21,734 bases of DNA from JACKOD01 sp041591635 (GTDB lineage: Bacteria; Pseudomonadota; Gammaproteobacteria; Pseudomonadales; Oleiphilaceae): assembly GCA_041591635.1 (NCBI GenBank), contig JBFHRO010000026.1, forward strand, positions 1 to 21,734. Direction: 5' to 3'. Position 1 is the first letter of the stretch, and the number at the start of each line of letters is the position of its first letter. This document shows, in pieces, positions 1 through 7,533 of this stretch. The position numbers and the translations under genes are program-made. The notes under the pieces were generated by a model. The model saw nothing but the letters and a program-made list of their open reading frames with translations. It did not search any database and was not told the origin of the DNA.

Positions 1-297
1 CACAGGCAGTCTCGCCGGCCAAATCGTCGACGCCAGCATTCACCAAGGGCACATAACGACCCAAGAAGTCGCGGCGATGACACTTTGGCAAAAGAGGAAG
101 ACCTGGGCAACCAAGTCGATCATTCGCCTGTAGCGGCAGCGTCCGATCAGCCAGAGCAAACACGACAGCCTGCTGCTGAGGCAACACCGGAACCAACTGC
201 CACTACCGCTTCTGAAGCAACAGTCGATAAATCAGAAACCATTGCAGTGACATCTGAAGCATCGTCCGATACGGTGCCTACCACCAGCAATCACTAA
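1..297 (+). CDS. 3' end of a gene, possibly FadE-type acyl-CoA dehydrogenase, with an apparent frame change
   Basis: The left edge cuts this gene. Frame 2 (bases 2-133) reads like a normal helical protein at first, including QGHITTQEVAAM, and uses common codons. Frame 1 is open from base 1 to TAA at 295-297, but it uses rare Arg codons (agg, cga, aga) before about base 80. After base 85 frame 1 reads like protein (AKEEDLGNQVDHSP) and ends in an Ala/Thr/Glu/Pro-rich tail. Joining the two frames near the TTT at 84-86 gives a string resembling, from memory, the C-terminus of FadE (ISxxEAAxLxKAEExRxxxIxVDDF). That identity is an inference from a short stretch. A separate 70-residue protein starting at TTG 85 is the alternative, but no Shine-Dalgarno supports it. 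Confidence 0.4.
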   Translation, partial: HRQSRRPNRRRQHSPRAHNDPRSRGDDTLAKEEDLGNQVDHSPVAAASDQPEQTRQPAAEATPEPTATTASEATVDKSETIAVTSEASSDTVPTTSNH

Positions 298-309
298 AAA
301 CACTTGCGA

Positions 310-337
310 AGGGCTTGCCGACCGGTTGGCAAGCCCT
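310..337. terminator. Strong hairpin after the left-edge gene
   Basis: AGGGCTTGCC (310-319) pairs perfectly over 10 bp with GGCAAGCCCT (328-337) around an 8-base loop. It lies 12 bases after the stop at 297 and upstream of the gene at 394, so it probably ends the upstream transcript. No U-tract follows on the plus strand, so it may be an RNA-stabilising or imperfect intrinsic terminator. Confidence 0.55.
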
Positions 338-393
338 GATCCCAAACCAAATACCCATCCAGAAGGCACCTTTTTGCCTCAAGCGAGTTCACC

Positions 394-954
394 ATGAGTT
401 ATTCCTCCATGACCGAGTCTGACATCAAAAACCTCGAAGCCCTGTTACTTGACGAGATACCCGAAAGCGAATCACTTGATTATTTCGGCGTGCACGGTGC
501 CGTTTGTGCGAGCATCGTTGGTCCTCGACCCCTTGAATCAGACTTATTGCTCGAGATTATCCTGGGACAGTCTATTGCGGACATTCCAGCAACCATTCTT
601 GCGCAAATTCGCCCTCTGATTGAAAAAATCATTGCCGATATTCGCAACACGCTTAGCCAGGACGATGAAATCGAGATCCCCAGCCCCGATCTTGATGAAG
701 ACTACGAAAGCGCCATTCAAAACTGGTGTGCCGGATTTATAGAAGCATTTCTTGAGTACGAAGAAGAGTGGTTCGCCACCAATGAAGATGTCGCGGCTGA
801 ACTGCTGCTCCCCATTATGAGCCTGTCAGATTTGTTTGATGACGAAGAGTTCGCTGTTATCAAACAAAATGACAAGCTCATGCTTCAGTTTGCAGAGCAG
901 CTTCCCGAGTTACTGACCGATATCTTTCTGTTTTTTCACTCCACCAAAAGCTAG
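394..954 (+). CDS. YecA/UPF0149 family protein
   Basis: This 186-residue acidic protein belongs to the UPF0149 (YecA/YgfB) family, whose biochemical role is not settled. The N-terminal part has the family pattern of a short helix leading to LDYFGVHGAVCASIVGP (about residues 28-44), like the YecA LDxxELDGLLxAxxSxP region. A second conserved block, NWCAGFIEAF (about 110-119), matches the YecA EEWCxGY motif. Longer members carry a C-terminal Cys-rich SEC-C metal-binding tail; this protein ends before it. The ATG at 394 has only a weak purine-rich sequence before it (gcgag). The TAG stop at 952-954 overlaps the stop of the convergent gene. Confidence 0.75.
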   Translation: MSYSSMTESDIKNLEALLLDEIPESESLDYFGVHGAVCASIVGPRPLESDLLLEIILGQSIADIPATILAQIRPLIEKIIADIRNTLSQDDEIEIPSPDLDEDYESAIQNWCAGFIEAFLEYEEEWFATNEDVAAELLLPIMSLSDLFDDEEFAVIKQNDKLMLQFAEQLPELLTDIFLFFHSTKS

Positions 955-1865
955 CAAGAAGGTTCCTGCCAAGCCGTCCAGAGCGCTACCGCGCCTTTTG
1001 GTAACGGCCCAAGGCGACCAAAATCGGCCCAGCCGAATTCAGGCGAGTGGAAATCACTCCCCACTGAAGCCTTGAGGCCAAAGCGTGAAGCATAGGTGCT
1101 TAATGTAAGCGCCTCTCCCTGCTTCTGCCCACAATACACAACCTCGACCGCATCGCCGCCTGCCTCCTTGAATTCGCTAAAGAGTGTCCGAAGCTTGGTA
1201 CCCCCTAATTTATAGCGGCCAGGATGAGCGATAACCGCAGCACCGCCGGCGTCCTTCACTACCGCAACAACCTCCTCGCAGGAAGGCCAAATCTGGGGAA
1301 CCTCTGCAACTTTTCCGGCCCCCAAATACAGTCGAAATGCCTCCTGGATTGACTTCACGTACCCCATGGCAACCATGGCCTGCGCAATTTCAGGCCGGGA
1401 AGGCGGAACGCCATCCCGATCGCGTCCAATCTGCGCCAATACACCAGGACACTTTCGTGCGGACAGTTTCTCGCCAATGCAAATCGCCCTCTCCCATCTC
1501 AGCAGTCTTTGCTGCCTCAGAAACTGCTGCAGTTCCAGGTTACTGACATCAAAGTTCAGGCCGACAATATGGACTCCGGCCCCGCGCCATTGACATGAAA
1601 ACTCGCAACCACTGATCAACACTAAATCGTTCTGTTGCGCAGCAACGGCAGCCTCGGCCAGCCCGGCCACGGTATCATGATCCGTGAGCGCAAGCGCTTT
1701 TATGCCTCTCGAGGCCGCCCGCTGGACTACCTCAGACGGCGACAAGCTGCCGTCCGAGCAACGGCTGTGGCAATGCAAATCCACCGTGGCCGTTGTCAGT
1801 ATGCCTTTGCCAAACAGAGGTTGGCGGTGATGGATATGGCTCCCGCTGTCAATTTCTAATACCAT
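951..1865 (-). CDS. rnm: PHP-domain 5'-3' exoribonuclease/phosphatase (RNase AM, YciV/TrpH)
   Basis: The PHP metal-dependent phosphoesterase fold is clear over its length, about 304 residues against about 293 for the E. coli protein. Visible metal-binding motifs are DLHCHS (about 29-34), TDHDT, the GCEFSCQW glutamate, HPGRYKLGG and GSDFHSP near the C-terminus. In E. coli this family trims 5' ends of rRNAs and degrades short oligonucleotides and 3',5'-pAp; that role is transferred by family. The ATG at 1865 is chosen because AGGGGA lies 3 bases upstream of it. An in-frame TTG at 1892 would add nine residues without an evident site. The first 28 residues have no counterpart in the E. coli protein. 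The gene diverges from yciB, and their starts are only 37 bases apart. Confidence 0.88.
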   Translation of the reverse strand: MVLEIDSGSHIHHRQPLFGKGILTTATVDLHCHSRCSDGSLSPSEVVQRAASRGIKALALTDHDTVAGLAEAAVAAQQNDLVLISGCEFSCQWRGAGVHIVGLNFDVSNLELQQFLRQQRLLRWERAICIGEKLSARKCPGVLAQIGRDRDGVPPSRPEIAQAMVAMGYVKSIQEAFRLYLGAGKVAEVPQIWPSCEEVVAVVKDAGGAAVIAHPGRYKLGGTKLRTLFSEFKEAGGDAVEVVYCGQKQGEALTLSTYASRFGLKASVGSDFHSPEFGWADFGRLGPLPKGAVALWTAWQEPSC

Positions 1866-1902
1866 TAGTCCCCTGATGCCTTTTTCAAACAATGGAACGA
1901 AA

Positions 1903-2466
1903 ATGAAGTTTCTGGTTGATTTTTTCCCTTTGGTCGCTTTTTTCGCGACCTATCAAATTACAAAAGACATTTATCTGGCCACGGGAATACTGATTGTCTC
2001 AACCATCATTCAGGTTGCTGCGTTGTGGATAAAAAATCACAAGATTGAAACCATGCATCTGGTAACCCTGATATTTGTGATCATTCTTGGCGGTGCCACC
2101 ATTCTTCTCGAAGACGATAACTTCATCAAATGGAAACCAACCGTTGTAAACTGGCTGCTTGGTGGCGCTTTTTTGGCTAGCCAGTTCATTGGCAACAAAA
2201 ACCTCATCCAGCGAATGCTTGAGTCCAACATCGAACTCCCGCGCAATGCTTGGCTACACCTCAACGCTGCCTGGATTGCCTTTTTCTTGATTGCCGGAAC
2301 CGTGAATATCTATGTGGCCTACCACTTTGATCAGGAAACCTGGGTGAACTTCAAGGTCTTTGGTCTGCTAGGTATGACCCTTGTTTTTGTCCTCGGCCAA
2401 GGCGTCTACTTGTCGCGCTATCTCAACGACCCGGAAAAACCCGTTCCAAATGCGGAAGATAAATAA
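1903..2466 (+). CDS. yciB: Inner membrane septation/envelope protein YciB (IspZ)
   Basis: This 187-residue polytopic protein has five or so membrane segments and matches the YciB/IspZ family end to end. It begins MKFLVDFFPLVAFF and contains DNFIKWKPTVV, LIQRML and WVNFKVFG, all family signatures. YciB is implicated in cell-envelope synthesis and septation in enterobacteria and interacts with elongation and division proteins; the exact activity is not known. The ATG at 1903 is preferred over the ATG at 1876 because homologues start with MKxxLDFxPL and GGAACG lies just upstream. yciI follows after 13 bases, so the two are probably co-transcribed. Confidence 0.92.
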   Translation: MKFLVDFFPLVAFFATYQITKDIYLATGILIVSTIIQVAALWIKNHKIETMHLVTLIFVIILGGATILLEDDNFIKWKPTVVNWLLGGAFLASQFIGNKNLIQRMLESNIELPRNAWLHLNAAWIAFFLIAGTVNIYVAYHFDQETWVNFKVFGLLGMTLVFVLGQGVYLSRYLNDPEKPVPNAEDK

Positions 2467-2479
2467 TCATGGAGAGATC

Positions 2480-2779
2480 ATGTATTACATAATCATGGCC
2501 ACAGACTACGCGAATTCTCTGCCGAAACGCAAATCCGTCCGCCCTCAGCATCTGGAGCGGCTGGACAAATTAAAGGACGAAGGCCGCCTCCTCGTCGCCG
2601 GCCCGATTCCTGCTATCGACTGCGAAGACCCTGGAGAAGCCGGCTTTACCGGGAGCCTGATTATCGCTGAGTTTGATTCGCAGGCCGAAGCTGAGCACTG
2701 GGCCAGCACTGACCCCTATATGTTGGCGGGAGTATATGAAGCCGTAAAGGTGCGACCTTTCAAGAAAGTACTGCCCTGA
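2480..2779 (+). CDS. yciI: YciI family protein
   Basis: The 99-residue product matches E. coli YciI along its full length: MYYIIMATD start, KRxSVRPxHLxRL, DEGRLLVAGPIPA, DPGEAGFTGS and a C-terminal VRPFKKV. The fold is a small ferredoxin-like dimer with a conserved His (in RPQHL) and Asp forming a putative active site; no substrate is established. The ATG at 2480 has GGAGAG 3-9 bases upstream and is preferred to the in-frame ATG at 2381, which lies inside yciB. It forms an operon with yciB. A GC-rich hairpin follows at 2826. Confidence 0.92.
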   Translation: MYYIIMATDYANSLPKRKSVRPQHLERLDKLKDEGRLLVAGPIPAIDCEDPGEAGFTGSLIIAEFDSQAEAEHWASTDPYMLAGVYEAVKVRPFKKVLP

Positions 2780-2825
2780 CGTCAGAGCGCACCCAGACCT
2801 TACCGATTTCTCCCTGCCCCAACAG

Positions 2826-2843
2826 AGCGCCTGTACGGGCGCT
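2826..2843 (+). terminator. Hairpin terminator after yciB-yciI
   Basis: AGCGCC (2826-2831) pairs with GGCGCT (2838-2843) around the loop tgtacg. TTGATTATTT follows, a T-rich but interrupted tract. It lies 46 bases after yciI and upstream of the SH3-domain gene. Confidence 0.5.
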
Positions 2844-2870
2844 TGATTATTTCGCAGGATTCCTTATCCT
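2843..2870 (+). promoter_or_regulatory. Possible sigma-70 promoter for the SH3-domain gene
   Basis: TTGATT (2843-2848) and TATCCT (2865-2870) are 16 bases apart, each matching consensus at 4 of 6 positions. Transcription would start about 20 bases before the ATG at 2899. The -35 box overlaps the tail of the preceding hairpin. Confidence 0.35.
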
Positions 2871-2898
2871 CAGCAAAATCAATCTGTTTCGCTACCTT

Positions 2899-3582
2899 AT
2901 GAGTTCACTGATGCATTATTTTCTGTCGCTTTGTTTTTTTGTACTCACACTTTTCGCGGCCGTGACCCGCGCAGAAACCTTATACATTGACGATACCCTG
3001 CTTGTACCACTTCGAGCGGGCGAATCACTCGAATACAAAATCGTACATAAAGGCGTGAAAAGTGGCACACCTGTCAAAATTCTCTCGCGTAACAACAGCA
3101 CCGGTTACGTTTATGTTGAAACCCCGGAAGGCATCAAGGGTTACATGCCGGCCAGATTCCTGACCGATACCCCGATTGCCCGGGTGCGCCTGGAAACCGT
3201 ACAAAAACAACTGGAGACAGCCTCCAAAAAATACAAAGACGTTCAACAGAGCTATGACCAACTCAAAACCGAGTTTGATGTGATAGCACAGAACCACAAA
3301 AAAACGACCGATGAAAACAGTACGTTGTCTGAAGAACTGAACCGAATTCGTACCATTTCCTCCAACGCGGTAACGCTTGATAGCCGCAACAAAGAGCTAT
3401 ACGAAGAAAACGAAAAACTTCGCTCCGAAGTAGAGCTCCTTACCGCCGAAAACCAGCACCTCAAAAACAACAGCGACACAGACTACATGATCATTGGTGG
3501 TGGCCTGGTGGTATTGGGTATTTTTATTGCCCTGATCACACCCATGCTTAGACCAACAAAGAAACATGACAACTGGGTTTGA
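2899..3582 (+). CDS. SH3-domain, coiled-coil inner membrane protein (TIGR04211/YgiM-like)
   Basis: This 227-residue protein has the YgiM/TIGR04211 layout. A signal sequence (about 1-25, ending TRAET) is followed by a bacterial SH3 domain (about 27-90, with LRAGES, GTPVKIL, YVYVET and GYMPARFL). A long charged coiled coil spans about 95-195. One membrane helix (about 196-217, GGGLVVLGIFIAL) leads to a short basic tail, RPTKKHDNWV. The SH3 domain should lie in the periplasm, anchored by the C-terminal helix. Molecular function is unknown; peptidoglycan or envelope binding is an inference from the SH3b fold. No clear Shine-Dalgarno precedes the ATG. Confidence 0.85.
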   Translation: MSSLMHYFLSLCFFVLTLFAAVTRAETLYIDDTLLVPLRAGESLEYKIVHKGVKSGTPVKILSRNNSTGYVYVETPEGIKGYMPARFLTDTPIARVRLETVQKQLETASKKYKDVQQSYDQLKTEFDVIAQNHKKTTDENSTLSEELNRIRTISSNAVTLDSRNKELYEENEKLRSEVELLTAENQHLKNNSDTDYMIIGGGLVVLGIFIALITPMLRPTKKHDNWV

Positions 3583-3596
3583 TATTCGATCCAGAC

Positions 3597-3620
3597 ATAT
3601 ACCACATCTAGTATATTTTT
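3597..3620 (+). terminator. Weak AT-rich hairpin with T-run
   Basis: ATATAC (3597-3602) pairs with GTATAT (3611-3616) around an 8-base loop and is followed by TTTT. The stem is short and AT-rich, so termination after the SH3-domain gene would be weak. Confidence 0.3.
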
Positions 3621-3675
3621 GAGAGAAAGCCCACTAAATAGTCATTTGAATGTTTTTTTTATAACTTTTTCAACT

Positions 3676-3704
3676 TTGACAGACCAATGCTTAGCGCGTA
3701 TAAC
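3676..3704 (+). promoter_or_regulatory. Near-consensus sigma-70 promoter of the PilZ gene
   Basis: TTGACA (3676-3681) is a perfect -35 box. TATAAC (3699-3704) matches the -10 box at 5 of 6 positions, and the spacer is exactly 17 bases. Upstream, 3640-3675 is very AT-rich, including eight T in a row at 3653-3660, as in UP elements. The predicted start near 3711 leaves a leader of about 27 bases. Confidence 0.8.
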
Positions 3705-3737
3705 GTTTAAGGACAAATAACAAAAAGGTTATCAGCC

Positions 3738-4049
3738 ATGATGCATTCCATGAATAGAGACTATAGCGAAAAGCGTGATTTTATTCGGATGAAGGTGGAC
3801 TCGGAGGTTCATCTCAGCACAGAGGGCTCCACGCACTCAATAACCGGAATATGCCGTGATTTGAGTGGAACAGGAATGCTCATCGAAGTCCAAGAGGAAA
3901 TTGCGGAAGAAACGGTACTCTACAGTGAACTCCCTTCCTCTAATCCGGCTTTTCCGGCATTGAAAACCAAACTTCTGGTCAAACGCTGTACGCCTGCTAC
4001 ACAGGAAGGCCACTTTCTGCTTGGCACTGAAATTCAAGAAAAATCCTGA
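3738..4049 (+). CDS. Single-domain PilZ protein (predicted c-di-GMP receptor)
   Basis: This 103-residue protein is little more than one PilZ domain. The c-di-GMP-binding RxxxR motif is RDFIR (about residues 13-17), and the (D/N)xSxxG motif is DLSGTG (about 41-46). Both look intact, so nucleotide binding is plausible. There is no partner domain, signal peptide or membrane segment, so it would be a soluble cytoplasmic effector or adaptor; its target is unknown. It is transcribed from its own very good promoter at 3676-3704. The ATG at 3738 is followed by another in-frame ATG at 3741, and the ribosome site is weak (aaaaggtt). The next 200 bases hold no convincing gene. Confidence 0.85.
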   Translation: MMHSMNRDYSEKRDFIRMKVDSEVHLSTEGSTHSITGICRDLSGTGMLIEVQEEIAEETVLYSELPSSNPAFPALKTKLLVKRCTPATQEGHFLLGTEIQEKS

Positions 4050-4250
4050 ATCATTATAGGATTTGCCGCGCCCTGCAGGAGCTCTCACTTGATCCTGAAA
4101 GCCTCCTTGCATGGCGCATCTGCGCTGGAAGATCACCCCTTCGCCCAACACAAAGAGCCCCAAGCACTCCTTCCTTCGCACCACAGAGCGAATGAATAGG
4201 CCCGTCACCCAGAGGGTGCCTGCACCAGCCGACAGGAGAATACAAACTCC

Positions 4251-5408
4251 ATGGTAAGTTCATTCTTTCTGATTTTTAGCGGTGCGGCCGTTTTGGCATC
4301 TATCGTTCTGTACACCCGACAACCACTGATCGTTGCTTACATTGCACTGGGGGCTATTATCGGGCCGTACGGCTTGAACCTCATATCGGATGCGCATCTT
4401 TTGTCCGAAATAGCCGAAATCGGCATCATATTTTTGCTGTTTCTGCTTGGCCTTGACATGCAGCCAAAGTCCCTGCTTCACATGATGCAAAAAGCAACTG
4501 TTGTAGCCATTTTTAGCTCACTTGCCTTTGCTGCTTGCGGCTACCTTGTCGGAATTCTGTTTGGCTATTCGGTTATCGAAAGCGTGATTATCGGTGCGGC
4601 TATGATGTTTTCAAGCACCATCATAGGCATAAAGCTGTTACCAACCACGGTGCTGCATCACCGGCATACAGGGGAGCTTTTGGTGGGACTTCTGCTACTG
4701 CAGGATCTTATTGCCATTATCGTGCTGCTCGTCCTGGGCAGTACTAATGGCGAAGGCGACGGTGGTTTTGGCAAACTCATTACGTCCTTTGCTATGCTTC
4801 CCGCCATCGTTTGCTTCGCTTTTTTGTGCGTAAAATACATTATCGTCAGATTGTTACAGCACTTTGACCGTTTTCACGAATATATCTTTCTCTTGGCTAT
4901 TGGTTGGTGCCTGGGCATGGCAGAGCTTGCGAGGTATGCCGGTTTGTCGCTTGAAATAGGCGCCTTCATTGCGGGCATCAGCATCGCAACCACCCCCATA
5001 GCTCAGTACATCACCGAGCATCTGAAGCCTCTGCGCGACTTCTTCCTGATTCTGTTCTTTTTTTCCTTGGGTGCCGGTTTCAATCTTGGCCTGTTTGGCG
5101 ATGTCATCATCGCTTCGACGGTACTGGCATTGCTGCTCATAGTGGTGAAGCCAATCACATTCAGGCTTCTGCTGCGATTACTCAAAGAACCTAAAGCACT
5201 GTCTTGGGAAATAGGCTTCAGACTCGGTCAGATAAGTGAGTTCTCGCTGCTAATCGCTTTTTTGGCCACTCAATCGGGCCTGATTGGCAATGAGGCCTCT
5301 CATGTTATCCAGGCAACGGCCATCATTACCTTTATCCTGAATTCGTATCTGGTTATTTTTCGCTACCCCAGCCCCATTGCGATTAGCGACAAGCTGCGAC
5401 GCGATTAA
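4251..5408 (+). CDS. CPA2-family monovalent cation/proton antiporter (KefB/NapA-type)
   Basis: The product is a 385-residue membrane protein with roughly 11-13 hydrophobic segments and CPA2 signatures. These are an early PLIVAYIALGAIIGPYG, LLFLLGLDMQPK, a central LLLLQDLIAIIVLL and the RLGQISEFSLLIAF helix. Family members exchange K+ or Na+ for H+ across the inner membrane. The protein stops after the transport domain and lacks the C-terminal RCK/TrkA-N nucleotide-binding domain of KefB and KefC, so glutathione gating of that type is not expected. The ATG at 4251 has AGGAG about 12 bases upstream. The stop is 22 bases from the convergent acuI stop, with no terminator hairpin visible. Ion specificity cannot be told from sequence. 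Confidence 0.88.
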   Translation: MVSSFFLIFSGAAVLASIVLYTRQPLIVAYIALGAIIGPYGLNLISDAHLLSEIAEIGIIFLLFLLGLDMQPKSLLHMMQKATVVAIFSSLAFAACGYLVGILFGYSVIESVIIGAAMMFSSTIIGIKLLPTTVLHHRHTGELLVGLLLLQDLIAIIVLLVLGSTNGEGDGGFGKLITSFAMLPAIVCFAFLCVKYIIVRLLQHFDRFHEYIFLLAIGWCLGMAELARYAGLSLEIGAFIAGISIATTPIAQYITEHLKPLRDFFLILFFFSLGAGFNLGLFGDVIIASTVLALLLIVVKPITFRLLLRLLKEPKALSWEIGFRLGQISEFSLLIAFLATQSGLIGNEASHVIQATAIITFILNSYLVIFRYPSPIAISDKLRRD

Positions 5409-5430
5409 CTCCAGCCGTATTCAAATACCA

Positions 5431-6432
5431 TCAGCACTCGTGCTTGATTACCACGCGCCCGTAATGCGCCGCTTTGAGCATGGACTGAATATGATCCGGC
5501 ACTTGCAGTAACGAAATCTCTTTGACCGTATCTGCGGGCCAATCAATCCGCCACTCATTGGCGAGTTTCATCCAGACAGCCGCCTTCTGATTTAGCGGAA
5601 TTTCAACCGAATCAATGCCCAACAACTCCACGCCGCGAATAATGAAAGGAAAAACAGAAGCGCAAAACTCTGTGCCACCGGCAAGCCCGCAAGCCGTTAC
5701 CACCCCTGCCGGAGTCATCTGTTTTAGCACAGTGCCGAGTACCTCTCCCCCTACACAATCGACCGCGCCGCGCCATCTCGCACTTAACATCGGTTTTTTG
5801 CTTGTCAGAAATTCGCTTCGGTCAAGCACTTTCCCCACTCCAAACCGCTGACAGTAGGATGCTGCATCCGGTTTACCTGACATAGCAACGACCTGATAAC
5901 CGAGCTTTGTAAGCAGCGCCATAGCGACCGTACCCACGCCGCCCGTCGCCCCCGTCACAAGAAGGGGGCCTTCCTCGGGACGCACGCCGCGCTGCTCCAG
6001 CTTGATTACCGAAAGCGCCGCGGTGATTCCCGCCGTACCGAACACCATGGCATCTTTTGCCGTCATCCCCTTGGGTATGGGAACACACCAGGCAGCGGGA
6101 ACCCGGATATATTGGCCAAAACCACCGGCGGTATTCATTCCCAGATCATAACCCGTGACTATAACCTGATCGCCAGCGTAAATGCCGTCAGCGCTGCTTG
6201 CAATCACGGCTCCCGCCGCATCAATGCCTGGCGTATGAGGAAACTGGCGTGTCACCCCCCGGTTACCGGTAGCCGACAGGGCGTCTTTATAATTGAGAGA
6301 TGAAAAAGCGACTTTGATTAAAACATCACCGGCAGGTAAATCGTTTAAATCAAGTGTTTCGATGGATTGTTTGAACGTTGCCTTGCCCGCTTTGTCCACA
6401 GTTTCTGACACGCGTAATGCTTTGAACTTCAT
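5431..6432 (-). CDS. acuI: Acrylyl-CoA reductase/YhdH-type quinone oxidoreductase
   Basis: This 333-residue medium-chain reductase is of the YhdH/AcuI type. It has an N-terminal GroES-like domain (KVAFSSLNYKDAL, HTPGIDAAGAV) and a Rossmann nucleotide-binding motif TGATGGVGTVA (about 160-170). The C-terminus carries GLAGGTEF and FIIRGVELLGIDSV. AcuI reduces acryloyl-CoA to propionyl-CoA with NADPH and protects against acrylate, for example during DMSP degradation in marine bacteria; that role is transferred by family. The zinc ligands of alcohol dehydrogenases are absent, as usual here. The ATG at 6432 has GAAGG about 8 bases upstream. It lies 42 bases after sohB on the same strand, so the pair may be one operon. 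Confidence 0.9.
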   Translation of the reverse strand: MKFKALRVSETVDKAGKATFKQSIETLDLNDLPAGDVLIKVAFSSLNYKDALSATGNRGVTRQFPHTPGIDAAGAVIASSADGIYAGDQVIVTGYDLGMNTAGGFGQYIRVPAAWCVPIPKGMTAKDAMVFGTAGITAALSVIKLEQRGVRPEEGPLLVTGATGGVGTVAMALLTKLGYQVVAMSGKPDAASYCQRFGVGKVLDRSEFLTSKKPMLSARWRGAVDCVGGEVLGTVLKQMTPAGVVTACGLAGGTEFCASVFPFIIRGVELLGIDSVEIPLNQKAAVWMKLANEWRIDWPADTVKEISLLQVPDHIQSMLKAAHYGRVVIKHEC

Positions 6433-6474
6433 ATCATGACCTTCGTAACCTTGGCTCTCTGTGCCTATCGGGTG

Positions 6475-7533
6475 TTATACAGGAAAGCGTGACGACAGAG
6501 CGCCCCACAGCTTTTGCAATCCATTAAAGGCACCCTCAGACGCAGCCAAACCAAGTTTTTCTGGCAGGCTTTTCTTTTCGGTATACTTCACTTGGTAAAC
6601 CTTCGCATCATTGCAAGCTGTGAGCAAGTACTCATCCGAAGTCATGAGCTCGTCCACCAAACGAACCTCCAGTGCACGTTTGCCAAACCAGACATCACCT
6701 GTTGCGACCTTGTCGATATCGACTACGGGCCGATGTTCGCTGACAAAGCCTTTGAAAAGTACATGCGTATCCTCCAGGTCATCCTTGAATTTCTGGCGCC
6801 CCTTTTCGGTGTTTTCACCAAACACGGTCAGGGTGCGTTTGAATTCCCCGGCAGTTAATACCTCCACATCAATATCGTTCTTCTTGAGCAATCTGTGAAC
6901 GTTGGGGATCTGGGCTACGACTCCAATAGAACCCACTACGGCGAAAGGTGAAGCAAGAATTTTATCGGCGACACAGGCCATCATGTAGCCGCCACTGGCA
7001 GCAACCTTGTCGACGCACACGGTCAAAGACACACCGCGATCCTTGATCCGCTGCAGCTGTGCCGATGCCAACCCATAGGAATGCACCAGACCACCACCGC
7101 TTTCCAGCCTGATCACGATTTCATCTCTGGCAGGATTTACGACCTGTAACGCTGCGGAAATCGCATGGCGCATCGTTTCCACGGCAGTGGCTCGCATGTC
7201 ACCCTCAAAATCGATCACATAAACATGCTTCTCGTTTTCCTCAGGCGAACTGCCCGTCTTTGCATGCTTTGCCTGCGCCTTGCTTTTGGCTTTTTCAGCC
7301 TTGCGCTCAGCCTTGTGGCGGGCCTTCAACACATGTCGATCCAGAATGTGATGCTCAAGTACCTCTTTCATATCCCGGAAGCGGTCATTTAACCGGGTGA
7401 TCTCCAGGTGGCCGTGAGAGGCGTGTCTGCTTCGCCCGGAGACGGCAATAAGGCCACTTACCAACACCAGAATTGCTACCACAAGCGTGATTACCTTGGC
7501 GAGGAAGGCGCCATAGTCCATTAAAAATTCCAA
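6475..7533 (-). CDS. sohB: Inner membrane serine protease SohB
   Basis: This 352-residue S49-family peptidase matches E. coli SohB along its length. An N-terminal membrane helix (about 10-32) is followed by a Lys/Ala-rich charged linker (about 70-95) and the protease domain. The catalytic serine is S180 in DKVAASGGYMMAC, and the likely general-base lysine is K232 in GEFKRTLTVFGENTE, giving the Ser-Lys dyad of this clan. The start is a TTG at 7533: GAGAGG lies 8 bases upstream at good spacing, and the encoded MEFLMDYGAFLAKV aligns with the E. coli N-terminus. The in-frame ATG at 7521 is too far from that site. Physiological substrates are not well known. Confidence 0.93.
   Translation of the reverse strand: MEFLMDYGAFLAKVITLVVAILVLVSGLIAVSGRSRHASHGHLEITRLNDRFRDMKEVLEHHILDRHVLKARHKAERKAEKAKSKAQAKHAKTGSSPEENEKHVYVIDFEGDMRATAVETMRHAISAALQVVNPARDEIVIRLESGGGLVHSYGLASAQLQRIKDRGVSLTVCVDKVAASGGYMMACVADKILASPFAVVGSIGVVAQIPNVHRLLKKNDIDVEVLTAGEFKRTLTVFGENTEKGRQKFKDDLEDTHVLFKGFVSEHRPVVDIDKVATGDVWFGKRALEVRLVDELMTSDEYLLTACNDAKVYQVKYTEKKSLPEKLGLAASEGAFNGLQKLWGALSSRFPV

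Noticed and set aside
4050..4250. Open frames in the gap between the PilZ gene and the antiporter, including a 48-codon continuation of the PilZ frame after its stop and a 48-residue ATG frame from 4111.
   Set aside because: Translations are basic and Pro/Ser-rich, without recognisable motifs. The ATG at 4111 lacks a ribosome site, and the PilZ domain is complete at its stop.
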